NCBI RefSeq assembly: GCF_021290985.1 | Contig: NZ_JAJOYU010000006.1 | Location: forward strand, 62,001 to 126,000 | Origin: Rheinheimera soli | GTDB lineage: Bacteria > Pseudomonadota > Gammaproteobacteria > Enterobacterales > Alteromonadaceae | Direction of reading: 5' to 3' | Length of the DNA: 64,000 nt | Translations under genes and position numbers: made by a program | Shown here: positions 33,401 to 41,916 of the stretch, piece by piece | Position numbering within the stretch: the first letter of the stretch is position 1 | Layout: every line of letters starts with the position of its first letter | The notes under the pieces: model-generated | What the model saw: the letters and a program-made list of their open reading frames with translations, nothing else | Told to the model about the DNA's origin: nothing | Databases searched by the model: none

Positions 33401-35362
33401 CTATTTATCTTGGCTCTGGTTACTTTGGTTCTGCTTTTGCAACTCTTGCAGCAAGCTCTGCCAGGGCACCAGTTTCATATTCTGGCCTGCTTCCGGCATC
33501 CGGTTGCGGCCATCCTGCACTATCAAAGCACCTTGTTCAAAACCAGGGCCTAAAGAGCGGGTTGTGACTTCAAGACCATCGGTTTCAGAAGCGCCATCTA
33601 TGCCCAGTTGTGGGTTAGTGGTAATTCTGAAGTGCAGGCGTTGTGCATAAGGTGGTGCTGCATCGTAAATCACATAGCTGTCGTTGCCCTGACTGGAAAC
33701 GACCAGATAGCTGGCTCCATTGTGCTCAGCCAGAGCTATACCTTCTATATCATCGACCAGAACCTTGTCATCAACCAAAATGATTTTCTCACCTTTGCTG
33801 TCGGCTTCTGCACCTGCTGCAAAACGCCATACAGCTTCATCTTCTTCGCCAACAAATAAAATACCGCGCTTATCATCGGCAACACAGCCTTCAGGCTGAC
33901 TTGGCACCTGCAAAGAACGCACTAAAGTGCCTTGCCAGTTTGTGCCATTGCTGTCGATGCGGTATTGCTCAATTAAGCCAGATTTATCATTAACAAAAAC
34001 ATAAGGGGTGCCAGTTTTGGCATCCTGGTACATGCACAGGCCATAAATCTCTTGCATTGAGGTTGGCACTTTGCCGGCATTATGCAATTTCCCTTGCTGA
34101 TCAATAGCAAAAAGTTGCAGGCTGTTGTCATCGCGTAAACTGGCTGTGGCGATGTCATGTTTTTTGCCTTGCCAGCTTAAGTTGTAACGCACATCCACAT
34201 TATTTAAACGTCCGACGGCCAGTTGTTGCACTCGCTTGCCTTGCATACTGTACACATCAAGGCCTGCGCGTTTGTCGGTGCCGAGGATCAGGCTCAGCTC
34301 TGGTTGGGAAGGATGATGCCAGACAGCTGGGTCATCCATCACATCACCCCGTTGGCTGGCCGCTTCGGTTTGCAAAGTGGGTTTTACTTGCACCATGGCT
34401 GGTTTTGTGGCTACAGCAGTCTTCATGGTTTCCTGCAGTGTCAGAGGTTGCACCGCATCTGCATCTTCATTGCTGATATAGGCTGTTGTGCTGTTGCCTT
34501 GCACTCTAACAGATAAGCCACTGGCGGCACTAAAGGCCGGAACCATGTTTTGGCTTATCACTTCACCTTTGCTGCTGATATGCAGCAGTCTGGCCGGTTC
34601 TTCTTCCAGCGCCAGCAGGCTGCTGTCTGGCAGCACTTGCAATGCCATAATTTCGCCTTGCAGCTGACCAAATGGCTGATTAACCTGAACTAAACTGCGG
34701 CCTTCATCTGCTTCTGGCTCTGCCTGATAAGACCAGATAGCTCTGTCAGCTTCAGAGATATAAAGCGCAGCAGTGTGCTGATCCACAACGCAGGCTTTGC
34801 TGTCATAAGGCACATTCAATTCACGTATTACCAAGGGTTCTGCCAGCCACTCTTGCTTTTGTTGCAGCAATAATTGGTCAGCACCACCGCGGCCACCCAG
34901 TAAAAATAAGCTCAATTGCTGATTTTCGTGGCTCTGATAAAAACACAAGTCTTCTACCACTCTGCTGCTGATCAGTTGCTGTCTTATCAGCACTAAAGGC
35001 TTTTGTTCTTTGGGTGAAAAACGCCATAAGTACAAGCTATTGTCGTTGCTATCCATTGCCGCGACCAGCAGGCTGTCTGCTGACAGTGGCTGCAGGGTCA
35101 GACGGTTAAAGCTGCCGCTGTAGCTGCTGTGTTGGCTCTCGCCCAGCTTGATCTGTAAGCCCTGACCATCGGTGAAGAGCTGATACTCTGCACCTGCAAC
35201 TTGTACCTGATGGTAATGGCTGGCTTTGACGTTCAACGCTGTTGCAGCAGAAGCTGATGTTGCAACTTGCTGCTGGGCTTTATCGGCCTGACAGGCGCTC
35301 AGTACAGTGCTCAGCGCCAGAGTGATGATGCTGAGTTTAAAAAAATCTGTAGTCGATATCAT
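33401..35362 (-). CDS. Beta-propeller phytase, lipoprotein with two propeller regions
   Basis: A 653-residue 3-phytase that would release phosphate from inositol hexakisphosphate, calcium-dependent in this family. Lipobox LSTVLSAC (Cys at about 24) predicts membrane anchoring. The C-terminal half (about 325-645) has BPP signatures: DDPAVWHHP, LGTDKRAGLDVY, LNNVDVRY, FVNDKSGLIEQYRI, QPEGCVADD, VGEEDEAVWRF and ASETDGLEV. The N-terminal half is a second, degenerate propeller with parallel motifs (EEPARLLHIS, ADRAIWSYQAEPEADEG). Tandem-domain BPPs are known. It lies 14 bases behind the receptor gene in one unit. Confidence 0.93.
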   Translation of the reverse strand: MISTTDFFKLSIITLALSTVLSACQADKAQQQVATSASAATALNVKASHYHQVQVAGAEYQLFTDGQGLQIKLGESQHSSYSGSFNRLTLQPLSADSLLVAAMDSNDNSLYLWRFSPKEQKPLVLIRQQLISSRVVEDLCFYQSHENQQLSLFLLGGRGGADQLLLQQKQEWLAEPLVIRELNVPYDSKACVVDQHTAALYISEADRAIWSYQAEPEADEGRSLVQVNQPFGQLQGEIMALQVLPDSSLLALEEEPARLLHISSKGEVISQNMVPAFSAASGLSVRVQGNSTTAYISNEDADAVQPLTLQETMKTAVATKPAMVQVKPTLQTEAASQRGDVMDDPAVWHHPSQPELSLILGTDKRAGLDVYSMQGKRVQQLAVGRLNNVDVRYNLSWQGKKHDIATASLRDDNSLQLFAIDQQGKLHNAGKVPTSMQEIYGLCMYQDAKTGTPYVFVNDKSGLIEQYRIDSNGTNWQGTLVRSLQVPSQPEGCVADDKRGILFVGEEDEAVWRFAAGAEADSKGEKIILVDDKVLVDDIEGIALAEHNGASYLVVSSQGNDSYVIYDAAPPYAQRLHFRITTNPQLGIDGASETDGLEVTTRSLGPGFEQGALIVQDGRNRMPEAGQNMKLVPWQSLLQELQKQNQSNQSQDK

Positions 35363-35376
35363 GCTGTTTTCCTTAC

Positions 35377-38130
35377 TTACCAGTTGGTGATTTGCAGACC
35401 CAGCACAAAGGTGCGGCCATATTGCTCATACTGGAAGTTATAAGGCTTACGCCCTGTGTACGCATAATAAGGTTCGTCATTGACGTTGACGACATTAAAG
35501 TAAAGCTGCATGCCTGGTTGCACTGTCCATTTGCTGGTGAAATCAACCTGCATATGATCATCAGCGTGCACGTCGTATTCTTGGTCGGTGATATCACCCA
35601 CTTCAGCCAGATAATCAGATTTATAGTTAGCAGCCAGGCGCAGACTCACTACGTCGGTTTCATAACCCAGGCTGAGGTTCGCTGTTTTATCGGACTGGCT
35701 GGGTAAGGCCACTTCACGACTGAACAAAGTACCATCATCAAACCATTCAATATCGGCGGCTGAATCCGTCAGCGTCAGGTTGGTCGACAGCAGCAGGTTA
35801 TCCAGCCAGTTGCCAAAACCTGAAACTTTATGCACAGCGTTCAGTTCGATACCATATAAATCTGCTTTACCGCCGTTGACATAGGTTTCTGCCACAGCAA
35901 AATCAGCATATTCACCCCGGCCAGCCAGGTCGGCTTCGTAGATGAAATTATCAATTTTTTTGTAAAATAACATGGCAGACAATACACCCAGCTTATCGGC
36001 ATAGTGCTCAATACCCAGGTCAAAATTGTTGGATGTCAGGGCTTCTAATTCAGGGTTACCAAAAGCCGCTTCCAGCTCGTCGTCATCTTCTTCCAGCAGG
36101 AAGGCGGGTGACAGTTGCTCAAAGTTAGGGCGCACCAAACCTGTGCTGAAGGCAGCGCGGACTATACTTTGCTCCGACAGGTTATAACGTGCCACTAGGG
36201 CCGGTAACCAGTAACCTTCAGAATTTTTTACCTGATTGGCACTAAAGGTTTCGTTGATGGCGTCATAACGGCTGCCGAGAGCATCGCGTTTTTCATGTTC
36301 ATAACGCACACCAGTGATCAGCTGCCAATTATCGCGTTCCCACTGTGCCATCAAATAGGCGGCGCTGATATCTTCATCCACCTGATAGTCATTAATTTGT
36401 GATTCAACTTCATCCACAAAATCATCACGGTTCAGGCTGTTCACTAATTGATAGATGTCGCTGCTGTTGACGGCCTGACCTATAGAGCCCAGGCCATAAT
36501 CTACCTGTCCACCAGCATAATCGGCCATGCTCAATGCACTGACACCTAAGTCTTCAAAATCTTCAAATAACCAGATGTCTTCATCTGCTGTTTTCTCACG
36601 CTGGCTGAATTTAGCGCCGCTTTTGAGGATCATGCTGCCCTGGCTTTGGGTAAATTCGCGACTCAGGTCAAATTTGACATTACGTTCAGTCTCTTTGGCA
36701 TAGGTGTCGCCCATTTCGACTTCTTTTAACTCATAGCCATCGGCCAAATAAGCTTCTGCTGGCGCTGTCAGTCGTAAAATAGTGCTGCCGCTGTAGCCTA
36801 CACCTTCGTCAAATTCCTGCTCAAAGTCGGCAGCGCCAATATTAAATGGCGTATCTTCATCTGCTTTGCTGGCACCAGCTTCCAGTTGCCACTCCCAGTT
36901 GCCTGACGTTTGTTTAGTACCCAGTACAAAAGCACTGATACTCTGAGTTTCTTCCCGTTGTTTTAAGGAACGGATCAGCGCTGCTTCACCTGTATCGCCT
37001 GCTAAAAGCGGATCGGCCAGTTCAACGATCATGCCCTGACGTTCTTCTGTATCGCTAAAACGGCTGTACAGAGTACGCAGGTAATAGTCGTTGTTGTTGC
37101 CTGGTCTGTAGTCCAGATTCAGTGCCACACCCAAACGCTCACGACTGATGCTGTAGTCCCTTAACTCAAATTCTTCCAGGCCTTCTTCAAAATCCCAGGC
37201 GCCGCCACTTTCAACGTTTTCAGAGCCAAACTTACGTTCAGCAAAACTGGCAGCCAAAGCCACACCAAAGACGTCAGTTTCGCCACCCAGATCCATAATC
37301 TTGCTGATCACACCTGACACTTTAGGGCTGGTTTTACTCTGCAACTCGTTATGGCCTGCTTCTACTGTGGCGGAATAAAAGTCGTTGCTGCGATCAAAGG
37401 CAGATAAACTTTTGATTTCTACTGTGCCACCCAAAGAGCCTGCTGGCATATCCGGAGTCAAAGTTTTATTCACTTCCACCGACTCAAGTAAGTCAGAAGG
37501 AATGACGTCCAAAGCTACAGCACGGCGACCAGCTTCAGGCGCTGCCAGTTGAGTGCCGTTGTAAGTCACCGCATTGTAGTCCGGCGCTAAACCCCGAACC
37601 CGAACAAAACGGCCTTCGCCCTGATCCCGCTCTACAGATAAACCTGCCAGACGTTGCAGTGCTTCACTGACGTTACTATCCGGGAACTGGCCCATTTCAT
37701 CCGTACTTGCCACTGTCACAATGCCATTGGCGTTACGTTGGCGGTTTAATGCTTTGCTAATGGCACCAGACTGACCGACCACTTCTATATGCTCAACAGA
37801 ATTGCCGGCTGAAAGCAGTTTGATATCACCCAGGCGCTGATGAGTATCTGCAACCACCAGTACCCTTTTTTCCGGAGCTGCACCGAGGTAATTGATCAGC
37901 AGGGTATAGGTGCCAGAAGGTAACTGGTTGAAATGAAAGCTGCCATCTGCACCTGTAGTACGACGTAGTTTTAATTCAGGGATACTGACTTCAGCGCCAG
38001 TCAGCAGGCTATTACGGTTATCCGTGATCCGGCCTTGTACATCCGCATCGGCCAGCAGGGCCATAGATAATGTGCTACAAGCCAGTGTTACGGCGCAGGC
38101 CAACAGGTTCGGGCGATAGTTAAGTTTCAT
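35377..38130 (-). CDS. TonB-dependent receptor, phytase-associated
   Basis: A 917-residue outer-membrane receptor. Signal peptide to about residue 30 (ALLADA), a carboxypeptidase-regulatory-like beta domain (about 32-110: VQGRITDNRNSLLTGAEVSI), plug domain (FPDSNVSEALQRLAGLSVERDQGEGRFVRVRG), then the beta barrel ending in an aromatic-rich terminus (EQYGRTFVLGLQITNW). ATG 38130 fits the signal peptide; the frame is open to 38193. Receptors next to BPP phytases are known in aquatic bacteria and are thought to import phytate or its products. The energising ExbBD is not in this window. Confidence 0.93.
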   Translation of the reverse strand: MKLNYRPNLLACAVTLACSTLSMALLADADVQGRITDNRNSLLTGAEVSIPELKLRRTTGADGSFHFNQLPSGTYTLLINYLGAAPEKRVLVVADTHQRLGDIKLLSAGNSVEHIEVVGQSGAISKALNRQRNANGIVTVASTDEMGQFPDSNVSEALQRLAGLSVERDQGEGRFVRVRGLAPDYNAVTYNGTQLAAPEAGRRAVALDVIPSDLLESVEVNKTLTPDMPAGSLGGTVEIKSLSAFDRSNDFYSATVEAGHNELQSKTSPKVSGVISKIMDLGGETDVFGVALAASFAERKFGSENVESGGAWDFEEGLEEFELRDYSISRERLGVALNLDYRPGNNNDYYLRTLYSRFSDTEERQGMIVELADPLLAGDTGEAALIRSLKQREETQSISAFVLGTKQTSGNWEWQLEAGASKADEDTPFNIGAADFEQEFDEGVGYSGSTILRLTAPAEAYLADGYELKEVEMGDTYAKETERNVKFDLSREFTQSQGSMILKSGAKFSQREKTADEDIWLFEDFEDLGVSALSMADYAGGQVDYGLGSIGQAVNSSDIYQLVNSLNRDDFVDEVESQINDYQVDEDISAAYLMAQWERDNWQLITGVRYEHEKRDALGSRYDAINETFSANQVKNSEGYWLPALVARYNLSEQSIVRAAFSTGLVRPNFEQLSPAFLLEEDDDELEAAFGNPELEALTSNNFDLGIEHYADKLGVLSAMLFYKKIDNFIYEADLAGRGEYADFAVAETYVNGGKADLYGIELNAVHKVSGFGNWLDNLLLSTNLTLTDSAADIEWFDDGTLFSREVALPSQSDKTANLSLGYETDVVSLRLAANYKSDYLAEVGDITDQEYDVHADDHMQVDFTSKWTVQPGMQLYFNVVNVNDEPYYAYTGRKPYNFQYEQYGRTFVLGLQITNW

Positions 38131-38269
38131 GTGTGCTCTCAGTGTGCTTATTAGAACTGTGAGCCAGTGTGCCGTTGCTCTGTGACAAAACACCGCTTCT
38201 GAACCTGTTTGGTTGAGCGCTGCTGACCCGGGTCTTTACCGCTCAGCCTGCTGCTGTCTTGGCTTCACT

Positions 38270-38287
38270 TTGTCATGTAATTGTCAT
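38270..38287 (+). promoter_or_regulatory. Pho box (PhoB binding site)
   Basis: TTGTCATGTAATTGTCAT: two 7-base TTGTCAT repeats separated by 4 bases, matching the consensus CTGTCAT-N4-CTGTCAY. The repeats read toward the plus strand. Ten bases downstream lies CAGAAT (38298-38303), a plausible -10, so the box would drive the GGDEF-AraC-phosphoesterase unit. It is 140 bases from the receptor start on the other strand. Confidence 0.72.
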
Positions 38288-38328
38288 GCGCCAACCGCAG
38301 AATGGTTTTTATTTGTCTGGACCTGAGT

Positions 38329-39228
38329 ATGACGTGGCGCCAACATCGCTATAAATTAATATGCAGCCTGCTGCTTTTGCTTAGCGGTTTTCTGCTCGCG
38401 CTTTATTGTGGTTATGCCAAACAAAGCTATGAATTTGACTGGGTGGATGTGCTGGGGGAAGGCACGACCTTACTGGTTGCTTGTGGCTGGCTGGGGCTGA
38501 TTATCAGCAGTCGTCCGGCAGGGCGGGTGACAGAGTGGCTGTATTACGGCAGCTTATTGCTGGTGTACTCGTACTTTCTTGATTTACTTGACGAGTTTAT
38601 TCAATACCCGGAAGAAATCCGGCTGATGAGCTGGCTGGAATCTTTGCCTGCGCCTATTGGCATGCTGGTACTCACTTATGGCTTGATTGGCTGGCACAGG
38701 GAACAGCGGGCTATCAATCGGCAATTGCGTGGACGGGAGCTGTTTTTACGCAATCATGAATTAATTGACCCTTTAACTCAGCTGTATGGTGCTGAGTATT
38801 TACTGGCTGTGTTGCAAAGGGAAGTTGAATTGCATCAGAGCCAGCGTCAGCCGTTAAGCCTGTTAGTGCTGGATATTCACAACTTCGCCGATTTTAACCG
38901 ACGTCATGGCATAGCTGCAGGTGATCATTATCTGAGCCAGTTGAGTGAGTTGCTGCTAAGTCAGTTACGCCACAGTGATGTGGTTTGTCGCTACAGCGGA
39001 GATTGTTTTGTGGCTGTTTTACCCGATACAGCTGAAGCTGCAGCTCAGATCATAGCTCAGCATTTGCAACAGCAGGTGCAGCAACTGACGGATGCAGAAG
39101 GCAGACCTGAGTTGACTATGGCCGCTATGCAAGTGAGTCAGGATTCGGCCTCTGCTGCGCTTAAAACCGCGCTTTCGATGTTGGTCGCTGCTAAACAGAG
39201 CACTGAATTCAGATTGCAGCCTGTCTGA
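38329..39228 (+). CDS. Membrane protein with degenerate GGDEF domain
   Basis: About 299 residues: four to five hydrophobic segments (first 110 residues), then a GGDEF-fold domain. The signature is SGDCF instead of GGDEF, and the substrate motif reads DPLTQLYGAEY, so cyclase activity is probably lost. However, RHSD lies five residues before the signature, exactly where an inhibitory RxxD site binds c-di-GMP, so it may be a c-di-GMP receptor. The frame opens at 38281, inside the Pho box; ATG 38329 downstream of the box is the likelier start, though its ribosome site is weak. It shares one base with the next gene. Confidence 0.78.
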   Translation: MTWRQHRYKLICSLLLLLSGFLLALYCGYAKQSYEFDWVDVLGEGTTLLVACGWLGLIISSRPAGRVTEWLYYGSLLLVYSYFLDLLDEFIQYPEEIRLMSWLESLPAPIGMLVLTYGLIGWHREQRAINRQLRGRELFLRNHELIDPLTQLYGAEYLLAVLQREVELHQSQRQPLSLLVLDIHNFADFNRRHGIAAGDHYLSQLSELLLSQLRHSDVVCRYSGDCFVAVLPDTAEAAAQIIAQHLQQQVQQLTDAEGRPELTMAAMQVSQDSASAALKTALSMLVAAKQSTEFRLQPV

Positions 39229-40259
39229 TGCCAGCACGCCACTTTGATTCTCACGACAAAATTCTGTTGCTGCAACATGGCAGTACAGAGTTGCTGGCAT
39301 TAGCTCAGCGTCGTGGAGTTGAACTGCATAAGTTATTAAGTGGCACTGGTATTTTTGAGCAGGACTTACAAAGGCCGCATGGACGACTGCACCATGCAGA
39401 TTGGCTGAAGCTATTGCACAATTGCCAGCATCAGTTGAAAAGCCCTGAGCTGCCTTTTTTATTGGGCAGCGCTATGCTGAACAGCCGTTATATTGCCGTT
39501 TGCCAAAGTTTGCAGTACGCAAAAAACCTGAAGCAGGCGCTCTGTCATTTGTATTACTTCCGTCATCAGTTGTTTCCAGGCTTTTACGCCAGGCTTTACC
39601 AGCAAAATGACCATCTAGTGATTGAGTTTAAAGCAGCATTGGGTTTAGCGTCGCAGCGGCCATTTATGCTGACCATTTTATGTTCGCTGTTGCTTAGCCT
39701 GATCAAGCAGCAATTGGGGTCTTTGACCGGTGTTAGTGTGCAGTTACAGCAGGCTTGTGCTGAACAGCAATTGCAGTATCAGTTGCAATGGGGCTGTGAG
39801 CTGAGTGTCAATCAGCCCTGTGATACTTTACGTATTCCTTTGGCCCTGTGGCAGCAGGCTTTTAGTGATGCTGACGCTGAGCAATTTAAAGCGGCCAGAC
39901 GAACCTGTCGTCAGCTAAACCATGTGTTGATAAAACAACGAGGAATACTGGAAAGTATTTGTCGGTTGCAACAGCGCGCTTTGCCTCAGTTGCTGAGTCA
40001 GGAGCAGGTGGCACTGGCTTTGGGACTGAGCAATAGCACACTTAAACGTTTGCTCAGTCGGCATGACACTAATTTTGCCCGTTTAATAGATGAAGTGCGT
40101 CGTGACGCTGCCCGCAATTTACTGCAACAAGGCCAGTATTCAAACCGCCAACTAGCCCTGAAGCTGGGCTATTCAGATGAACACAACTTTCGTCGTGCCT
40201 TTAAACGCTGGACAGGATTAATTCCCAGCAGCTTTAAAGGCATGTTCCATTTTAATTAA
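39228..40259 (+). CDS. AraC-family transcriptional regulator
   Basis: A 343-residue regulator of the OruR/ArgR-like AraC subgroup: an N-terminal 'arabinose-binding-like' domain of about 200 residues (YIAVCQSLQYAKNLKQAL, HLYYFRHQLFPGF) and a C-terminal double helix-turn-helix (EQVALALGLSNSTLKRLL; RQLALKLGYSDEHNFRRAFKRWTGLIPSSF). The ATG overlaps the upstream stop (TGATG), so it is translated with the GGDEF-like protein. Target genes are unknown; the adjacent phosphate genes are the natural guess. Confidence 0.9.
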   Translation: MPARHFDSHDKILLLQHGSTELLALAQRRGVELHKLLSGTGIFEQDLQRPHGRLHHADWLKLLHNCQHQLKSPELPFLLGSAMLNSRYIAVCQSLQYAKNLKQALCHLYYFRHQLFPGFYARLYQQNDHLVIEFKAALGLASQRPFMLTILCSLLLSLIKQQLGSLTGVSVQLQQACAEQQLQYQLQWGCELSVNQPCDTLRIPLALWQQAFSDADAEQFKAARRTCRQLNHVLIKQRGILESICRLQQRALPQLLSQEQVALALGLSNSTLKRLLSRHDTNFARLIDEVRRDAARNLLQQGQYSNRQLALKLGYSDEHNFRRAFKRWTGLIPSSFKGMFHFN

Positions 40260-40284
40260 CCCGCAACTTTTGACAGGACTATCT

Positions 40285-41238
40285 ATGAAAACCAGTTTCA
40301 GCCTTTTTGTACCTCTGGTACTCAGCGTGTTGCTGAGCGCCTGCTCTCCAGCAGACTCACCAACAGAGACGAAACAACCAAACCCACAGGCACAAGCTGT
40401 ACCAGTGACAGCGCCAGTCGCAGCAACACCAGCAGAAGCGGGCTCCGTAGTGCTGGCTTTTGCTGTATTGGGTGATGCCGAACCTAAACCTGAACCCCAG
40501 TTTCCAAATTTGGCTGCAGCAGTAGCCGATGTGAACAAACTGACTGAACCTCTGAAGCTAAGCTTTGTGGTTGGGGTGGGCGATATTGCGCACAAAGGCA
40601 CAGAAATTCAATATGAAAATGCGACACCAGTACTGCAACAACTGAAACTGCCGTTTTATCCTATTATGGGTAATGAAGAACATGGCAGTACAGTAGAGCG
40701 TTTTATGCAGTATGCCAATCTGTGGAACCAAGGCAAAGTGACGATCGACTCACCCAGTTATGTGCTGGAGTATGATGAAGTGGCTCTGGTTTTTGCTTCA
40801 CCAGATCATGGCCGTGATTTTAATGATCAAGGCATCAGCTGGATCCTTGGCGAGTTAAAGCGCTTAAATAACAAAGCAGTGCTGTTAATTGTGCATGGTG
40901 CCCAAGCCGGTGTTTATCCTGAAAATGCAGAAAAAGGTATTCATCATGCTGGTTTTGCAGAAGTGATAGCTCAGCCCAATCTGGTTGCAGTTATTTCAGG
41001 TGATTTACATATGGATATGGACAGAGTGGCGCACTCCAAGCAGATAGGGCAGGTGCACTACTTACATATTCCAGCGCTGGAACGCACCAAAATTCCTGAT
41101 GAGACCAAACATACCCCTATGTTCAGAGTCTTCAGCCTGAATGATAAAGGCATAATGCAGGTCGACACTTACCAGACGGGCGTTGCGACACCGCTGCCAC
41201 AGCATAGTTACAGTTTCAGCATAAAGCGCGCTTCCTAA
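40285..41238 (+). CDS. Metallophosphoesterase lipoprotein
   Basis: A 317-residue exported calcineurin-like phosphoesterase. Lipobox LSVLLSAC, then a Pro/Ala-rich linker (about 25-60). Metal motifs are variants of the family: GDIAHKG, MGNEEH (for GNHE), VHGAQ and GDLHMD (for GHxH); the usual first GDxH reads LGDAEP. Activity on a phosphoester is plausible but the ligand set is unusual. ATG 40285 with AGGA is preferred to the frame start at 40270. Third gene of the Pho-box unit, ending at a strong terminator. Confidence 0.82.
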   Translation: MKTSFSLFVPLVLSVLLSACSPADSPTETKQPNPQAQAVPVTAPVAATPAEAGSVVLAFAVLGDAEPKPEPQFPNLAAAVADVNKLTEPLKLSFVVGVGDIAHKGTEIQYENATPVLQQLKLPFYPIMGNEEHGSTVERFMQYANLWNQGKVTIDSPSYVLEYDEVALVFASPDHGRDFNDQGISWILGELKRLNNKAVLLIVHGAQAGVYPENAEKGIHHAGFAEVIAQPNLVAVISGDLHMDMDRVAHSKQIGQVHYLHIPALERTKIPDETKHTPMFRVFSLNDKGIMQVDTYQTGVATPLPQHSYSFSIKRAS

Positions 41239-41311
41239 CAGCGGCAGTCAACGGCAATGCTGTTGAGTGTCAGAACCTGACCTCGTTAGGGCAGTTTAAG
41301 GTATAAAATAA

Positions 41312-41351
41312 AAAGGCCGGAGCTTTGTGAAATCACAAAGCTCCGGCCTTT
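41312..41351 (+). terminator. Very strong hairpin terminator
   Basis: Perfect 19-bp stem AAAGGCCGGAGCTTTGTGA and its complement with a two-base loop, about 75 bases after the phosphoesterase stop. A-rich before and CTTT after: it can serve the plus unit and the convergent small lipoprotein genes' side. Confidence 0.85.
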
Positions 41352-41391
41352 CCACACTTCCTGCCAAATCAAAAAATTAAAAAGTCAAAAA

Positions 41392-41580
41392 CTAGCACTT
41401 ACCTTTTTTCGCCTGGCCCGGCGGACAATGTTTGTTCTTGCCATGACCATGGCCTTCAACGACCACCCCAGGAATGATCACTTTAGGTGGCTCCACTGTG
41501 ACACTGGGTCCTCTGACTGCACAGCCTGTTACACCTGACATCAGTACTGCTGTAACAATTAAAGCTGAATAGATACGCAT
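41392..41580 (-). CDS. Small lipoprotein A
   Basis: A 62-residue lipoprotein: signal peptide with lipobox VTGC (Cys 20), then AVRGPSVTVEPP and a Gly/His/Lys-rich tail with HGHGKNKHCPPGQAKKGKC. It is a paralogue of the next gene (shared VRGPSV.VEP). GGGAAAAC ribosome site. Function unknown; metal binding is possible from the His/Cys tail. Confidence 0.75.
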   Translation of the reverse strand: MRIYSALIVTAVLMSGVTGCAVRGPSVTVEPPKVIIPGVVVEGHGHGKNKHCPPGQAKKGKC

Positions 41581-41659
41581 TGTTTTCCCTTTTATTTAAA
41601 CTAGCTCTGCTAGCTTAGTTTCAATTCAGCCAATTGTACAATCGCGGCCTGAAGTTGAT

Positions 41660-41893
41660 TTAGTGGTGACGATGATAATGGCGTTTATGTTTTTTTTGCT
41701 TTTTATGATAGTGCCTGTCCTGATGATAATGGCGCTCTTCAACCACTACTACAGTGGGTCTTGGCTCAACTATCACAGCAGTGCCGTAATAGCCTGCTGG
41801 TTCAACCCAGACACTGGGGCCACGCACCACACAGCCTGTTAATGTCAGTAAAATTGCAATACTGCTGGTCAAAAACAATGCTTTTTTCATCAT
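41660..41893 (-). CDS. Small His-rich lipoprotein B
   Basis: A 77-residue lipoprotein with lipobox LTGC, then VVRGPSVWVEPAGYYG and a tail in which about a third of the last 30 residues are histidine (HYHQDRHYHKKQKKHKRHYH). Paralogue of the neighbouring lipoprotein. GGAGC precedes a double ATG (41893 or 41890). The His-rich tail suggests metal buffering at the outer membrane, but this is inference. Confidence 0.75.
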   Translation of the reverse strand: MMKKALFLTSSIAILLTLTGCVVRGPSVWVEPAGYYGTAVIVEPRPTVVVVEERHYHQDRHYHKKQKKHKRHYHRHH

Positions 41894-41916
41894 AAGCTCC
41901 GTTTGTAGAATCGTTA

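Noticed and set aside
38131-38260. A second Pho box oriented toward the TonB receptor
   Set aside because: Only one TTGTCAC half-site was found on the minus strand; the partner repeat does not match.
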